64,000 nucleotides of DNA from Arthrobacter crusticola. GTDB lineage: Bacteria; Actinomycetota; Actinomycetes; Actinomycetales; Micrococcaceae. Below, piece by piece: positions 45,813-54,375 of the stretch (its first letter is position 1; the number at the start of each line of letters is the position of its first letter). Location: NCBI RefSeq assembly GCF_004357995.1, contig NZ_SMTK01000003.1, forward strand, positions 434,001 to 498,000. The letters run 5' to 3'. Made by a program: the position numbers and the translations under genes. The notes under the pieces were generated by a model, which saw nothing but the letters and a program-made list of their open reading frames with translations, had not been told where the DNA came from and did no database searches.

Positions 45813-47369
45813 GTGACACGTATTGGCATCGTGGCCGAAATGGGCCAGGAGACGCGGGTGGCGGCAACGCCTGCCACGGTGAGGCAGCTGCTGGAACTGG
45901 GCTACGACGTCGTGGTCGAGAAGGGTGCGGGCGAGTCCGCCTCGTTCCGGGATGACGCGTACACCGCCGCCGGTGCCGTCATCGGGGGCGCCAACGAGGC
46001 ATGGGGCAGCGACGTGGTGCTGAAGGTGAACCCGCCCACCGGAGACGAGATCGACCGGCTGGCCGAGGGCGCGACCCTGATCGGAATGCTGAGCCCCGGC
46101 CTGCGGCCCGAGCTGGTGGACGCCCTGGCGGCGCGCCCGATCACCGCGCTCGCCCTGGATGCGGTGCCGCGGATCTCCCGGGCGCAGTCCATGGATGTCC
46201 TCAGTTCGATGGCGAACATCGCCGGCTACCGGGCGGTCATCGAGGCGGCGCACGAGTTCGGCCGGTTCTTCACCGGGCAGGTGACCGCGGCGGGGAAGGT
46301 GCCGCCTGCCAGGGTGTTGGTGGCCGGGGCCGGCGTGGCGGGCCTCGCGGCGATCGGGGCCGCAAGCAGCCTCGGCGCGATCGTGCGCGCTACCGACCCG
46401 CGGCCCGAGGTAGCCGATCAGGTGAAGTCCATCGGCGGAACCTACCTCCCGGTCGAGGTCGGCGAGGAAATGACGTCCTCCGACGGGTATGCAAGGGCCA
46501 CCAGCGAGGCCTACAACGCCCGGGCGGCGGAAATCTACACCGAGCAGGCCCGCGACGTCGACATCATCATCACCACCGCGCTCATCCCGGGACGTCCCGC
46601 GCCGAGGCTGCTGACGGCGGCGGATGTGGCGGGGATGCGGCCGGGCAGCGTGATCGTGGACATGGCGGCAGGGCAGGGCGGGAACGTCGAGGGGTCGGTC
46701 GCCGGGGAACGGGTGGTCACGGACAACGGCGTGGTGATCCTGGGCTACACGGATTTTCCGGCCCGCCTGCCGGCGCAGGCCTCCCAGCTGTACGGGACGA
46801 ACCTGCTGAACCTGCTGCGCCTCCTGACGAAGGACAAGGACGGGCAGCTGAGAATCGACTTCGACGACGTGGTGCAGCGCTCGGTCACCGTGGTGCGGAA
46901 CGGAGAGAAGACCTGGCCGCCGCCACCGGTCCAGGTCTCCGCGGCGCCGGTCTCGACCGTCCGCGCGGCCGTGCCGGCTGCCGGGATGACCACGGCGACG
47001 CCGGGACTCAGCGCTGCCGGCAAGGCCGGTCTTCTCGCCGCGGGTATCGCGGTGCTGTTCCTGATCAACGCCGTGGCGCCGGCGCCGCTGCCCCAACACT
47101 TCACGGTACTGATGCTCTCCGTCGTGGTGGGCTTCTACGTGATCGGGAAGGTCCACCACGCCCTGCACACCCCACTGATGTCCGTCACGAACGCCATCTC
47201 GGGAATCATCGTTATCGGGGCGCTGCTGCAGGTCACCTCGAATGACCCGCTGGTGCAGGTTCTCGCCGCCGCCGCGGTCCTGCTGGCGAGCATCAACATC
47301 TTCGGCGGGTTCGCCGTGACCCGGCGCATGCTCGGAATGTTCGCCCGCGGCGACAGGGCTCGACCATGA
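45813..47369 (+). CDS. pntA: NAD(P) transhydrogenase alpha subunit PntA
   Basis: 518 residues from GTG 45813 with GAGGAGAG upstream. The alanine-dehydrogenase-like NAD(H) domain I has [20 protein letters not shown] and [21 protein letters not shown], and the mobile loop region after TYLPVEV. About four membrane helices follow from residue 405 ([17 protein letters not shown] to [11 protein letters not shown]). This is the single-chain alpha form rather than the split PntAA/PntAB. It couples proton flow to hydride transfer from NADH to NADP+ in the membrane, with PntB next. Confidence 0.94.
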   Translation: MTRIGIVAEMGQETRVAATPATVRQLLELGYDVVVEKGAGESASFRDDAYTAAGAVIGGANEAWGSDVVLKVNPPTGDEIDRLAEGATLIGMLSPGLRPELVDALAARPITALALDAVPRISRAQSMDVLSSMANIAGYRAVIEAAHEFGRFFTGQVTAAGKVPPARVLVAGAGVAGLAAIGAASSLGAIVRATDPRPEVADQVKSIGGTYLPVEVGEEMTSSDGYARATSEAYNARAAEIYTEQARDVDIIITTALIPGRPAPRLLTAADVAGMRPGSVIVDMAAGQGGNVEGSVAGERVVTDNGVVILGYTDFPARLPAQASQLYGTNLLNLLRLLTKDKDGQLRIDFDDVVQRSVTVVRNGEKTWPPPPVQVSAAPVSTVRAAVPAAGMTTATPGLSAAGKAGLLAAGIAVLFLINAVAPAPLPQHFTVLMLSVVVGFYVIGKVHHALHTPLMSVTNAISGIIVIGALLQVTSNDPLVQVLAAAAVLLASINIFGGFAVTRRMLGMFARGDRARP

Positions 47370-47410
47370 GCCCGGGCGCCTCAGCACCAACCCTATCGAG
47401 GAGCCTGGAC

Positions 47411-48889
47411 GTGTCGACTGCCGTTTCCGGACCATTCACCGCAGAGTCGGTTGCGGGTGCGGCCTACATCGCCGCCGCCCTGCTGTTCATCCTCAGTCTT
47501 GCCGGGCTGAGCAGGCACGAGAAAGCCCGGGCCGGGGTCCTCTACGGCATCGCCGGCATGGCCCTCGCCCTGGCGGCGACCATCTGGCTGGCCCTGGAGG
47601 GCACCCTGGGAACGGCCCGGGGCTGGACCGGCCTGATCCTGCTCGCAGCCGCCGTCGTGGTCGGCGGCGGGATCGGGCTGTGGCGCGCCCGCGTTGTGGA
47701 AATGACCGGCATGCCCGAGCTCATCGCCCTGCTCCACAGCTTCGTCGGCCTTGCCGCCGTCCTGGTCGGCTGGAACGGTCACCTCCAGGCCCCCGCCCTG
47801 GCCGGGGACCTGTTGGCGGTGCACCATGCCGAGGTGTTCATCGGCGTGTTCATCGGAGCGGTGACGTTCACCGGGTCGATCGTGGCGTTCCTCAAACTCT
47901 CGGCCCGGATGAAGTCAGCCCCGCTGATGCTGCCGGGGAAGAATGCCATCAACCTCGGCGCCCTCGCCGCGTTCGCCGCCCTGACGGTCTGGTACGTCAA
48001 CGACTCCCGGTTGGAGCTGCTCATCGCCGTCACTGTGCTCGCCTTCGGCCTGGGCTGGCACCTCGTGGCGTCCATCGGGGGCGGGGACATGCCCGTCGTC
48101 GTCTCGATGCTCAACAGCTACTCCGGCTGGGCCGCGGCCGCGGCGGGTTTCCTGCTCAACAACGACCTGCTCATCATCACCGGGGCCCTGGTCGGATCCT
48201 CCGGCGCCTACCTTTCCTACATCATGTGCAGGGCGATGAACCGCTCGTTCATCTCCGTGATCGCCGGCGGATTCGGCATCGCTCCCGCTGCAGCAACGGA
48301 CGCCGAGCAGGGTGAATACCGGGAGATCACGGCCCGGCAGACCGCCGAGCTGCTCTTCGACGCCTCGAGCGTGGTGATCACCCCCGGGTACGGCATGGCG
48401 GTCGCCCAGGCCCAGTACCCCGTGGCCGAACTCGCGCATCAACTGCGGGCCCGCGGGGTGAACGTGCGGTTCGGCATCCACCCGGTCGCCGGACGCCTGC
48501 CCGGGCACATGAACGTCCTGCTCGCCGAGGCCCGGGTCCCCTACGACATCGTTCTGGAGATGGACGAAATCAACGACGACTTCGATGGGACCTCGGTGGT
48601 CCTCGTGATCGGGGCCAACGACACCGTCAACCCCGCGGCGGCCGAGGACCCCACCAGCCCCATCGCCGGCATGCCCGTACTGAGGGTCTGGGAGGCCGAG
48701 AACGTCATCGTGTTCAAGCGCTCCATGGCAGCAGGTTACGCCGGCGTGCAGAACCCCCTGTTCTTCCGCGGCAACACCTCGATGCTCTTTGGCGACGCCA
48801 AAGCGCGGGTCGAGGACATCCTTCGCAGCCTTTCGGAGGACCCCGTGAGCTCTCCGCTGGCAGACAACGCCGCACCCGGTCAGCACTGA
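47411..48889 (+). CDS. pntB: NAD(P) transhydrogenase beta subunit PntB
   Basis: 492 residues with about nine membrane helices then the NADP(H) domain III ([48 protein letters not shown] and [14 protein letters not shown]). GTG 47411 is chosen because GAGGAG lies seven bases upstream and the next residues match usual PntB starts. An ATG at 47366 that overlaps the pntA stop is the alternative, adding 15 residues. Together with PntA it forms the proton-translocating transhydrogenase. Both genes are co-transcribed. Confidence 0.93.
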   Translation: MSTAVSGPFTAESVAGAAYIAAALLFILSLAGLSRHEKARAGVLYGIAGMALALAATIWLALEGTLGTARGWTGLILLAAAVVVGGGIGLWRARVVEMTGMPELIALLHSFVGLAAVLVGWNGHLQAPALAGDLLAVHHAEVFIGVFIGAVTFTGSIVAFLKLSARMKSAPLMLPGKNAINLGALAAFAALTVWYVNDSRLELLIAVTVLAFGLGWHLVASIGGGDMPVVVSMLNSYSGWAAAAAGFLLNNDLLIITGALVGSSGAYLSYIMCRAMNRSFISVIAGGFGIAPAAATDAEQGEYREITARQTAELLFDASSVVITPGYGMAVAQAQYPVAELAHQLRARGVNVRFGIHPVAGRLPGHMNVLLAEARVPYDIVLEMDEINDDFDGTSVVLVIGANDTVNPAAAEDPTSPIAGMPVLRVWEAENVIVFKRSMAAGYAGVQNPLFFRGNTSMLFGDAKARVEDILRSLSEDPVSSPLADNAAPGQH

Positions 48890-48925
48890 CCCCGGTTTGG
48901 CAGCGGAGCCAGCACCGCGCCGCGG

Positions 48926-49567
48926 TCAGGCCCGGGGAGAGCCGCCGTGGACCAGGGAGCCGCGCGCCGCGCCGACCATGCCCTCGACCGCGCGGGCCAG
49001 GTGCACGCCGCGGTCGTTGACCCCGTCCCAGCGAACCAGCGCCTGGGCGTTCAGGCCGTCGATCATGCCCAGGATCTGCCAGGCGACGGAGGCCGCGTCC
49101 GGGGTCTCGAACCGCCCCGCCGCGATTCCCGCCTCGACGACGTCCTGCAGCACCGCCTGCCAGGCGTCCATCTGGACGCGGACGCTGGCGGCGAGTGCCT
49201 CGTTCCGGCGGCCAAGGGTCCAGGCCTCAACCCAGACCGCGGTCACGTCGAGGCGCGCCCCGTCCAGCAGTGTGTCCAGGAGGAGAGCGAGCCGCTGCGG
49301 CGGTTCCGGGAGCCGGGCCAGCAGGGCGGCGACCTCCGCCGTTTCGGCTGCCACGATGGTGGCGAAGGTGTCCGCCACGAGCGCGTCGACGTTCGGCTGG
49401 TAATGCGCAACGAGACCGGAGGCCACGCCCACCCGCGCCGCAACACTGCGCAGCGTGATCGCCGCAAGGCCCCGCTCCAGGGCCAGTTGACGGGCGGCTT
49501 CGGCGATTTCGGCGGCGCGCTCGGACGGTGCTTTCCGGGCCGCGCGCCTCGGAGGAGTGCTTGACAT
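48926..49567 (-). CDS. TetR-family regulator (BetI-like) of the agmatine genes
   Basis: 213 residues. The helix-turn-helix is RAAEIAEAARQLALERGLAAITLRSVAARVGVASGLVAHYQPN, followed by the BetI-like ligand domain with MDAWQAVLQDVVEAGIAAGRF and AWQILGMIDGLNAQAL. It is divergent from agmatine deiminase, and a palindrome in the gap is the likely operator. ATG 49567 is taken; a GTG one codon upstream is possible. No ribosome site is obvious. Confidence 0.88.
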   Translation of the reverse strand: MSSTPPRRAARKAPSERAAEIAEAARQLALERGLAAITLRSVAARVGVASGLVAHYQPNVDALVADTFATIVAAETAEVAALLARLPEPPQRLALLLDTLLDGARLDVTAVWVEAWTLGRRNEALAASVRVQMDAWQAVLQDVVEAGIAAGRFETPDAASVAWQILGMIDGLNAQALVRWDGVNDRGVHLARAVEGMVGAARGSLVHGGSPRA

Positions 49568-49599
49568 CACGCTTCAGTCTAAAGTAGTTTTCAAGCCTG

Positions 49600-49615
49600 T
49601 TGATCATCTGATCAA
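49600..49615 (+). promoter_or_regulatory. Palindromic operator between TetR and aguA
   Basis: TTGATCA-tc-TGATCAA is a perfect 7-2-7 inverted repeat in an AT-rich gap, 33 bases from the TetR start and 85 from aguA. It fits a TetR/BetI-type binding site controlling both directions. Confidence 0.65.
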
Positions 49616-49699
49616 TAAAAGAATGTGCAGCGCCGCCACGAACGGCCGAGGGCCCCGGGCTCCGGCGCCGGAGGGCCGCACGGGATGAAGGAGCCGCAG

Positions 49700-50743
49700 A
49701 TGGCCTGGAGGATGCCGGCCGAGACCGCACCGCACGAACGCACCTGGATGGCGTTTCCCCGGGCGGGGCTGACCCTCGGCGCGGACGCCGCGTCGGCGGC
49801 CGAAGCCTATGCCGCGTGGACCGCCGTCGCGCACGCGGTCGCGGAGTTCGAACCGGTCACCATGGCGGTCGACCCCAGCGAAATGGTGCGCGCCCGGAAC
49901 CTGCTCGGCAGCGCCGTCGGGCTCCACGAGGTCCCCCTCGACGAGTTCTGGATGCGCGACGTCGGACCGACCTTCGTGCTCGACGACGAGCGCCCCGGCG
50001 TCCTCGGCGCGGTGGACTGGACCTTCAACGGCTGGGGCGCCCCCGCCTGGTCCGAATGGGAGAAGAGCGCGGAGATGGCCCGCGTCGTCGCAGCGCAGAG
50101 CGGCGCCGAGCTCATCAGCTCGATGCTCGTCAACGAGGGCGGGGCGATCCACGTCGACGGCGCCGGGACGGTCCTCGTCACCGAGACGGTCCAGCTGGAT
50201 CCACGCCGGAACCCCTACGCGGACAAGGCGCGCGTCGAGGCGGAGCTGGCGCGCACTCTCGGCGCAATGAAGATTATCTGGGTGCCCCGCGGCCTCACCC
50301 GCGACTACGAGGACCTGGGTACCCGCGGCCACATCGACATGGTTGCCACCCTGCCCTCGCCCGGCCGGGTCCTGCTTCACCTCCAGTCCGACCCCGGCCA
50401 CCCCGACTTCGAGGTCAGCCGCACGCTGTCGGCCTTCTTCGAGACCCAGACCGACGCCGCAGGCAAGCCCTTCGAAATCGTCCCGCTGCCGGCGCCTGCC
50501 ACCCTGCGCGACAGCGAAGGGTTCGTCGACTGGAGCTACGTCAACCACCTCGTGGTCAACGGCGGCGTGATCGCCTGCGGCTACGGCGAAGAACGCGCCG
50601 ACGCCCTGGCCGCCGAGATCCTCGCGGAGGCCTACCCCGGCCGGCGGGTGGTGACCGTGGACGCCCGGCCGATCCTGGCCAGGGGCGGGGGCATCCACTG
50701 CATCACCCAGCAGCAGCCGGCACTGGACGGAGGGAACGCCTGA
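49700..50743 (+). CDS. aguA: Agmatine deiminase family protein
   Basis: 347 residues from ATG 49700, chosen because AAGGAG lies seven bases upstream. Guanidine-group-modifying fold motifs are present: FWMRDVGPTF, NEGGAIHVDGAGTVLVTE, LGTRGHIDMVATL with the catalytic His, and GGGIHCITQQQP with the catalytic Cys near the C-terminus. Agmatine deiminase yields N-carbamoylputrescine and ammonia. It shares one base with the downstream amidase gene (TGATG), so the pair is coupled. Other substrates of this peptidyl-arginine-deiminase-like family cannot be excluded. Confidence 0.9.
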   Translation: MAWRMPAETAPHERTWMAFPRAGLTLGADAASAAEAYAAWTAVAHAVAEFEPVTMAVDPSEMVRARNLLGSAVGLHEVPLDEFWMRDVGPTFVLDDERPGVLGAVDWTFNGWGAPAWSEWEKSAEMARVVAAQSGAELISSMLVNEGGAIHVDGAGTVLVTETVQLDPRRNPYADKARVEAELARTLGAMKIIWVPRGLTRDYEDLGTRGHIDMVATLPSPGRVLLHLQSDPGHPDFEVSRTLSAFFETQTDAAGKPFEIVPLPAPATLRDSEGFVDWSYVNHLVVNGGVIACGYGEERADALAAEILAEAYPGRRVVTVDARPILARGGGIHCITQQQPALDGGNA

Positions 50744-52464
50744 TGGCCCGGTTCGACGTCGTCGAGGCCTCCATTGCGCAGCTGCGGGCCGCCCTGGAGT
50801 CCGGGGAGGCGACCAGCGAGGACCTCACCCGGGCCTATCTCGAGCGGATCGAGGCCTACGACCGGAGCGGCCCCCGGCTGAACGCGGTCGTGGTGTCCAA
50901 CCCCGGGGCCCTTGCCGACGCCCGGGCCTCCGACGCACGGCGGGCCGACGGCGCCGTGCTCGGACCGCTGGATGGCATCCCGTACACCGCCAAGAACAGC
51001 TATCTGGCCGAGGGGCTCACGGCCGCCGCGGGCTCCCCGGCCTTCGAGCACCTCACCGCCCAGCGCGACGCCTTCACCATTGAACGACTCCGGGGCGGCG
51101 GCGCGGTCCTGATCGGGCTGACCAACATGCCCCCGATGGCCAATGGCGGCATGCAGCGCGGGCTCTACGGACGCGCCGAGAGCCCCTACAACGCCGACTA
51201 TCTCACCGCGGCCTTCGCCTCGGGATCCTCAAACGGCTCGGGCACGGCGACCGCGGCGAGCTTCGCGGCCTTCGGCCTGGGCGAGGAAACCTGGTCCAGC
51301 GGACGGGCACCGGCGTCGAACAACGCCCTGTGCGCCTACACGCCCTCCCGGGGAATCATCTCGGTGCGCGGCAACTGGCCCCTGGTGCCGACCATGGACG
51401 TGGTCGTTCCGCACACCCGCTCCATGGCCGACCTGCTCGAGCTGCTCGACGTGATCGTCGCCGACGACGCCGAGACCCGCGGCGACTTCTGGCGCGCCCA
51501 GCCGTGGGTGGAGATCCCGCCCGCATCGGACCTGCGGCCGCCGTCCTACCCGGCGCTGGCCCCGGCGGGCCCCGACGGCGCCCGGGCGGCGCTGGCGGGC
51601 CGGCGCTTCGGGGTGCCCCGCATGTACATCAACGCCGATCCGGACGCCGGCACAGGGGAGAGCCCGGGCATCGGTGGGCCCACCGGACGGCGCATCGAGA
51701 CGCGCCCGTCGGTAATCGCCCTCTGGGAGGCTGCCCGCCGCGACCTCGAGGCGGCCGGCGCCGAGGTGGTGGACGTCGACTTCCCGGTGGTCTCCAACTA
51801 CGAGGGCGACCGCCCCGGCGCCCCCACTCTCGCCACCCGCGGACTGGTCAGCCCCCACTACCTTGAGCGCGAGATCACCGACCTCTCGTCGTGGGCGTGG
51901 GACGACTTCCTGAAGGCCAATGGCGATCCGGCCCTCGACAGCCTGGCAGCGGTCGACGGCGCGGCGATCTTCCCGGCCCCCGAGGGTGCGCTTCCGGACC
52001 GCTACGACGGGTTCGACGACGACATCACCACCTATCCGGACCGCGTCCGCGACCACCCGGTGGAGTCCTTCCTTGCGATCCCGCACCTGGCCGAGGGCCT
52101 GCGCGGGCTCGAGGAAACCCGCCGCGTTGACCTCGAGGAGTGGATGGAGCGCCTCGGTCTGGACGCCGTGGTCTTCCCCGCCGCCGCCGATGTTGGACCG
52201 GCGGACATGGACGTCAATCCCGCCTCCGCCGACCTCGGCTGGCGCAACGGGGTCTGGGTCGCCAACGGCAACCTGGTCCCGAGGCACCTGGGCATCCCGA
52301 CCGTGACCGTGCCGATGGGCACGATGGCCGACACCGGCATGCCCGTCGGCCTCACCTTCGCCGGCCGGGCCTACGACGACGCCGCCCTCCTGGGGTTCGC
52401 CGCCGCCTTCGAGGCGACGGGCCGGCGCCGCACTCCGCCGCCGAGGACTCCGCCGCTGGGCTGA
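50743..52464 (+). CDS. Amidase-signature family hydrolase
   Basis: 573 residues. The Ser-cisSer-Lys triad region is visible: Lys in GIPYTAKNSY, the Gly/Ser-rich loop ASGSSNGSGTATAASFAAFG and, further on, GEETWSSGRAPASNNALCAYTPSRG with the nucleophile Ser. Such enzymes hydrolyse amides. It is translationally coupled to agmatine deiminase, whose product N-carbamoylputrescine normally goes to the nitrilase-type enzyme AguB; no AguB is here. Hydrolysis of N-carbamoylputrescine by this unrelated enzyme is a reasonable inference. Guanidino or ureido amides are alternatives. Confidence 0.87.
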   Translation: MARFDVVEASIAQLRAALESGEATSEDLTRAYLERIEAYDRSGPRLNAVVVSNPGALADARASDARRADGAVLGPLDGIPYTAKNSYLAEGLTAAAGSPAFEHLTAQRDAFTIERLRGGGAVLIGLTNMPPMANGGMQRGLYGRAESPYNADYLTAAFASGSSNGSGTATAASFAAFGLGEETWSSGRAPASNNALCAYTPSRGIISVRGNWPLVPTMDVVVPHTRSMADLLELLDVIVADDAETRGDFWRAQPWVEIPPASDLRPPSYPALAPAGPDGARAALAGRRFGVPRMYINADPDAGTGESPGIGGPTGRRIETRPSVIALWEAARRDLEAAGAEVVDVDFPVVSNYEGDRPGAPTLATRGLVSPHYLEREITDLSSWAWDDFLKANGDPALDSLAAVDGAAIFPAPEGALPDRYDGFDDDITTYPDRVRDHPVESFLAIPHLAEGLRGLEETRRVDLEEWMERLGLDAVVFPAAADVGPADMDVNPASADLGWRNGVWVANGNLVPRHLGIPTVTVPMGTMADTGMPVGLTFAGRAYDDAALLGFAAAFEATGRRRTPPPRTPPLG

Positions 52465-52539
52465 GTCCGGCGGCCTAACCCGGCCATTTACCTCAGGCTG
52501 CCCACGAGCGGGCCCCCGTTACCAGTTGGGCGCCGCGGC

Positions 52540-53514
52540 TCAGCGGTTCACCGTCGACATGTCCGCATACCGGTCCCCTACCGGCGCGGCGACGGCGCTC
52601 AGTACGGCGAGGTGGTCGCCCGAGAGTTCGAGGGCCTCGGCGGCGATGTTCTCCTCGAGGTGCTCGATCCTGCGGGTGCCGGGAATGGGTGCGATGTTCC
52701 CGCCCTGGGCGAGCAGCCAGGCGAGGGCCACCTGCCCGGGGGTCGCTCCGACCTGCTGCGCCACGGCGTCGACCTGTTCGACGATCCGGATGTTCGCCTC
52801 AAGGTTATCCCCGGCGAAACGCGGGTTGTAGCGCCGGACGTCCGCCTCGTCGAGCTGGTCGAGGCTGCGGATGGTCCCGGTAAGGAATCCGCGGCCCAGG
52901 GGCGAGTACGGAACGAACCCGATGCCGAGTTCGCGCACCAGCGGGAGGATCTCCTGCTCGGGGTCGCGGGTCCACAGCGAGTATTCGGTCTGCAGCGCCG
53001 TTACCGGGTGCACGGCGTGGGCACGGCGGAGGGTGGCCGGCGCCGCCTCGGACAGGCCGATATGCCGGATCTTTCCCTGCCCGACCAGTTCGGCCAGGGC
53101 GCCCATCGTCTCCTCGACGGGGACGGCGGGGTCCATCCGGTGCTGGTAGTACAGGTCGATGTGGTCCGTGCCCAGACGCCGGAGGGAGCCTTCGACGGCC
53201 AGGCGCACATTCGCCGGGCTGCCGTCCAGGCCCCGCTCGCCCGAGGCGGTGTGGCGGATGACACCGAACTTGGTGGCGATCACCACCCGGTCCCGCCGGT
53301 CGGCGAAGGCCCGGCCCAGCAGTTCCTCGTTCGTGTAGGGGCCATAGATCTCGGCTGTGTCGAAGAAGGTGATGCCTCGATCGAGCGCGTGGTGGAGGGT
53401 GCGCACGGCTGCGTCGTCGTCGGTGCCGCTGCCGGTGTAGAAGGCCGACATGCCCATGCAGCCGAGGCCCAGCCGCGAGACCTCCAGGTCCTGTCCCAGG
53501 GTGAGGTGTTTCAT
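52540..53514 (-). CDS. Aldo/keto reductase
   Basis: 324 residues. The family motifs are [33 protein letters not shown] (catalytic Asp and Tyr), VIATKFG (Lys), [15 protein letters not shown] (His) and [13 protein letters not shown]; the C-terminal segment [17 protein letters not shown] binds NADPH. It is like the YajO/AKR13-type enzymes. Its gene is divergent from a TetR regulator gene and its start is about 125 bases from it, so that regulator may act on it as well. The substrate is unknown. Confidence 0.92.
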   Translation of the reverse strand: MKHLTLGQDLEVSRLGLGCMGMSAFYTGSGTDDDAAVRTLHHALDRGITFFDTAEIYGPYTNEELLGRAFADRRDRVVIATKFGVIRHTASGERGLDGSPANVRLAVEGSLRRLGTDHIDLYYQHRMDPAVPVEETMGALAELVGQGKIRHIGLSEAAPATLRRAHAVHPVTALQTEYSLWTRDPEQEILPLVRELGIGFVPYSPLGRGFLTGTIRSLDQLDEADVRRYNPRFAGDNLEANIRIVEQVDAVAQQVGATPGQVALAWLLAQGGNIAPIPGTRRIEHLEENIAAEALELSGDHLAVLSAVAAPVGDRYADMSTVNR

Positions 53515-53604
53515 CTCAACGCCTTTCGGTGGGGTTTTCCGGCAAGCCTAGACCCGCGCGGTCGGCCCGGTCTCCTGTCCGCATCCCGTCCGTCGGAATA
53601 TTTC

Positions 53605-53619
53605 TTGCACAGCGTGCAA
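53605..53619 (+). promoter_or_regulatory. Operator of the TetR-MMPL system
   Basis: TTGCAC-agc-GTGCAA is a perfect 6-3-6 inverted repeat 21 bases before the TetR start. A further GTGCAA half-site begins exactly at the start codon (53641). It fits autoregulation and control of the divergent aldo/keto reductase. Confidence 0.65.
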
Positions 53620-53640
53620 AATTCAGCGTAGCCTCGAAGC

Positions 53641-54279
53641 GTGCAAACGGTTGAGGACGCGGCGGAGCCCCCGGAGCCTGTGGGCCGTCGGGAACAGAAC
53701 AAGATCGACACCCGCCGGGCGATCGCCGGGGCCGCGCTCACCCTGGCGCGCAGCAAGGGAGCCGGATCGTTCACCGTGGACCAGATCGCGGCCCGGGCCG
53801 GGGTTTCGCGGCGCACCTTCTTCAACTACTTCCACAGCGCCGAGGAAGCCCTCAACGTCAGCACCGAGTCCTTCCTCGAACTCGCCATCTCCAGTTTCTC
53901 CCGGCGCCCGGCGGGGGAGCCGCTGCTCGACGCGATGATCGCCGCGCTCGCCGCCACCGCGAAGGTCCAGGACCTCGCGGTTCATGGAGAGCTCTTCCGG
54001 ATGGCGGCGGGCAGCCCGGAACTGCTGCGGGCCCAGCTTCACGCCTGGGAACGGGCGGAAGCCCGGATCATCGAGGCCGTCACCCACCACCTCCAGGGCG
54101 GCGCCTCGCCCCTCTATGTCAGCGCCCTGGTCGGCTCGGTGCTCTCCTGCGCCAAGGCGGCGATGCACGACTGGGCCGCCGACGACCCGGACCGGCACGG
54201 GGATGCCGGTGGCGCCCTCGAGGAACGCATGGTGCTGGCCCTCTCAATGCTCCGGGACGGCTTCGCGCACCCCGCCTGA
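53641..54279 (+). CDS. TetR-family regulator of an MMPL exporter
   Basis: 212 residues from GTG. The helix-turn-helix is TRRAIAGAALTLARSKGAGSFTVDQIAARAGVSRRTFFNYFHSAEEAL. The C-terminal domain (ELFRMAAGSPELLRAQLHAWERAEARI) is like other MMPL/transport-linked TetR proteins. It lies directly upstream of the MMPL gene on the same strand, a standard repressor-exporter pair. An upstream palindrome is the presumed operator. It contains no obvious special features beyond an Ala-rich sensor domain. Confidence 0.9.
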   Translation: MQTVEDAAEPPEPVGRREQNKIDTRRAIAGAALTLARSKGAGSFTVDQIAARAGVSRRTFFNYFHSAEEALNVSTESFLELAISSFSRRPAGEPLLDAMIAALAATAKVQDLAVHGELFRMAAGSPELLRAQLHAWERAEARIIEAVTHHLQGGASPLYVSALVGSVLSCAKAAMHDWAADDPDRHGDAGGALEERMVLALSMLRDGFAHPA

Positions 54280-54307
54280 TCCGCTCATACCCACGCCGCC
54301 CGCCCCC

Positions 54308-54363
54308 ACCTCCGTCACCCCACCTCCGTCACCCCACCTCCGTCACCCCACCTCCGTTACCCA
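54308..54363. repeat. 14-bp tandem repeat between tetR and the MMPL gene
   Basis: Units of ACCTCCGTCACCCC start at 54308, 54322, 54336 and 54350; the last has one substitution. The array ends 12 bases before the MMPL start codon, just ahead of its AAGGA ribosome site. Confidence 0.9.
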
Positions 54364-54375
54364 AGGACACTTCCA

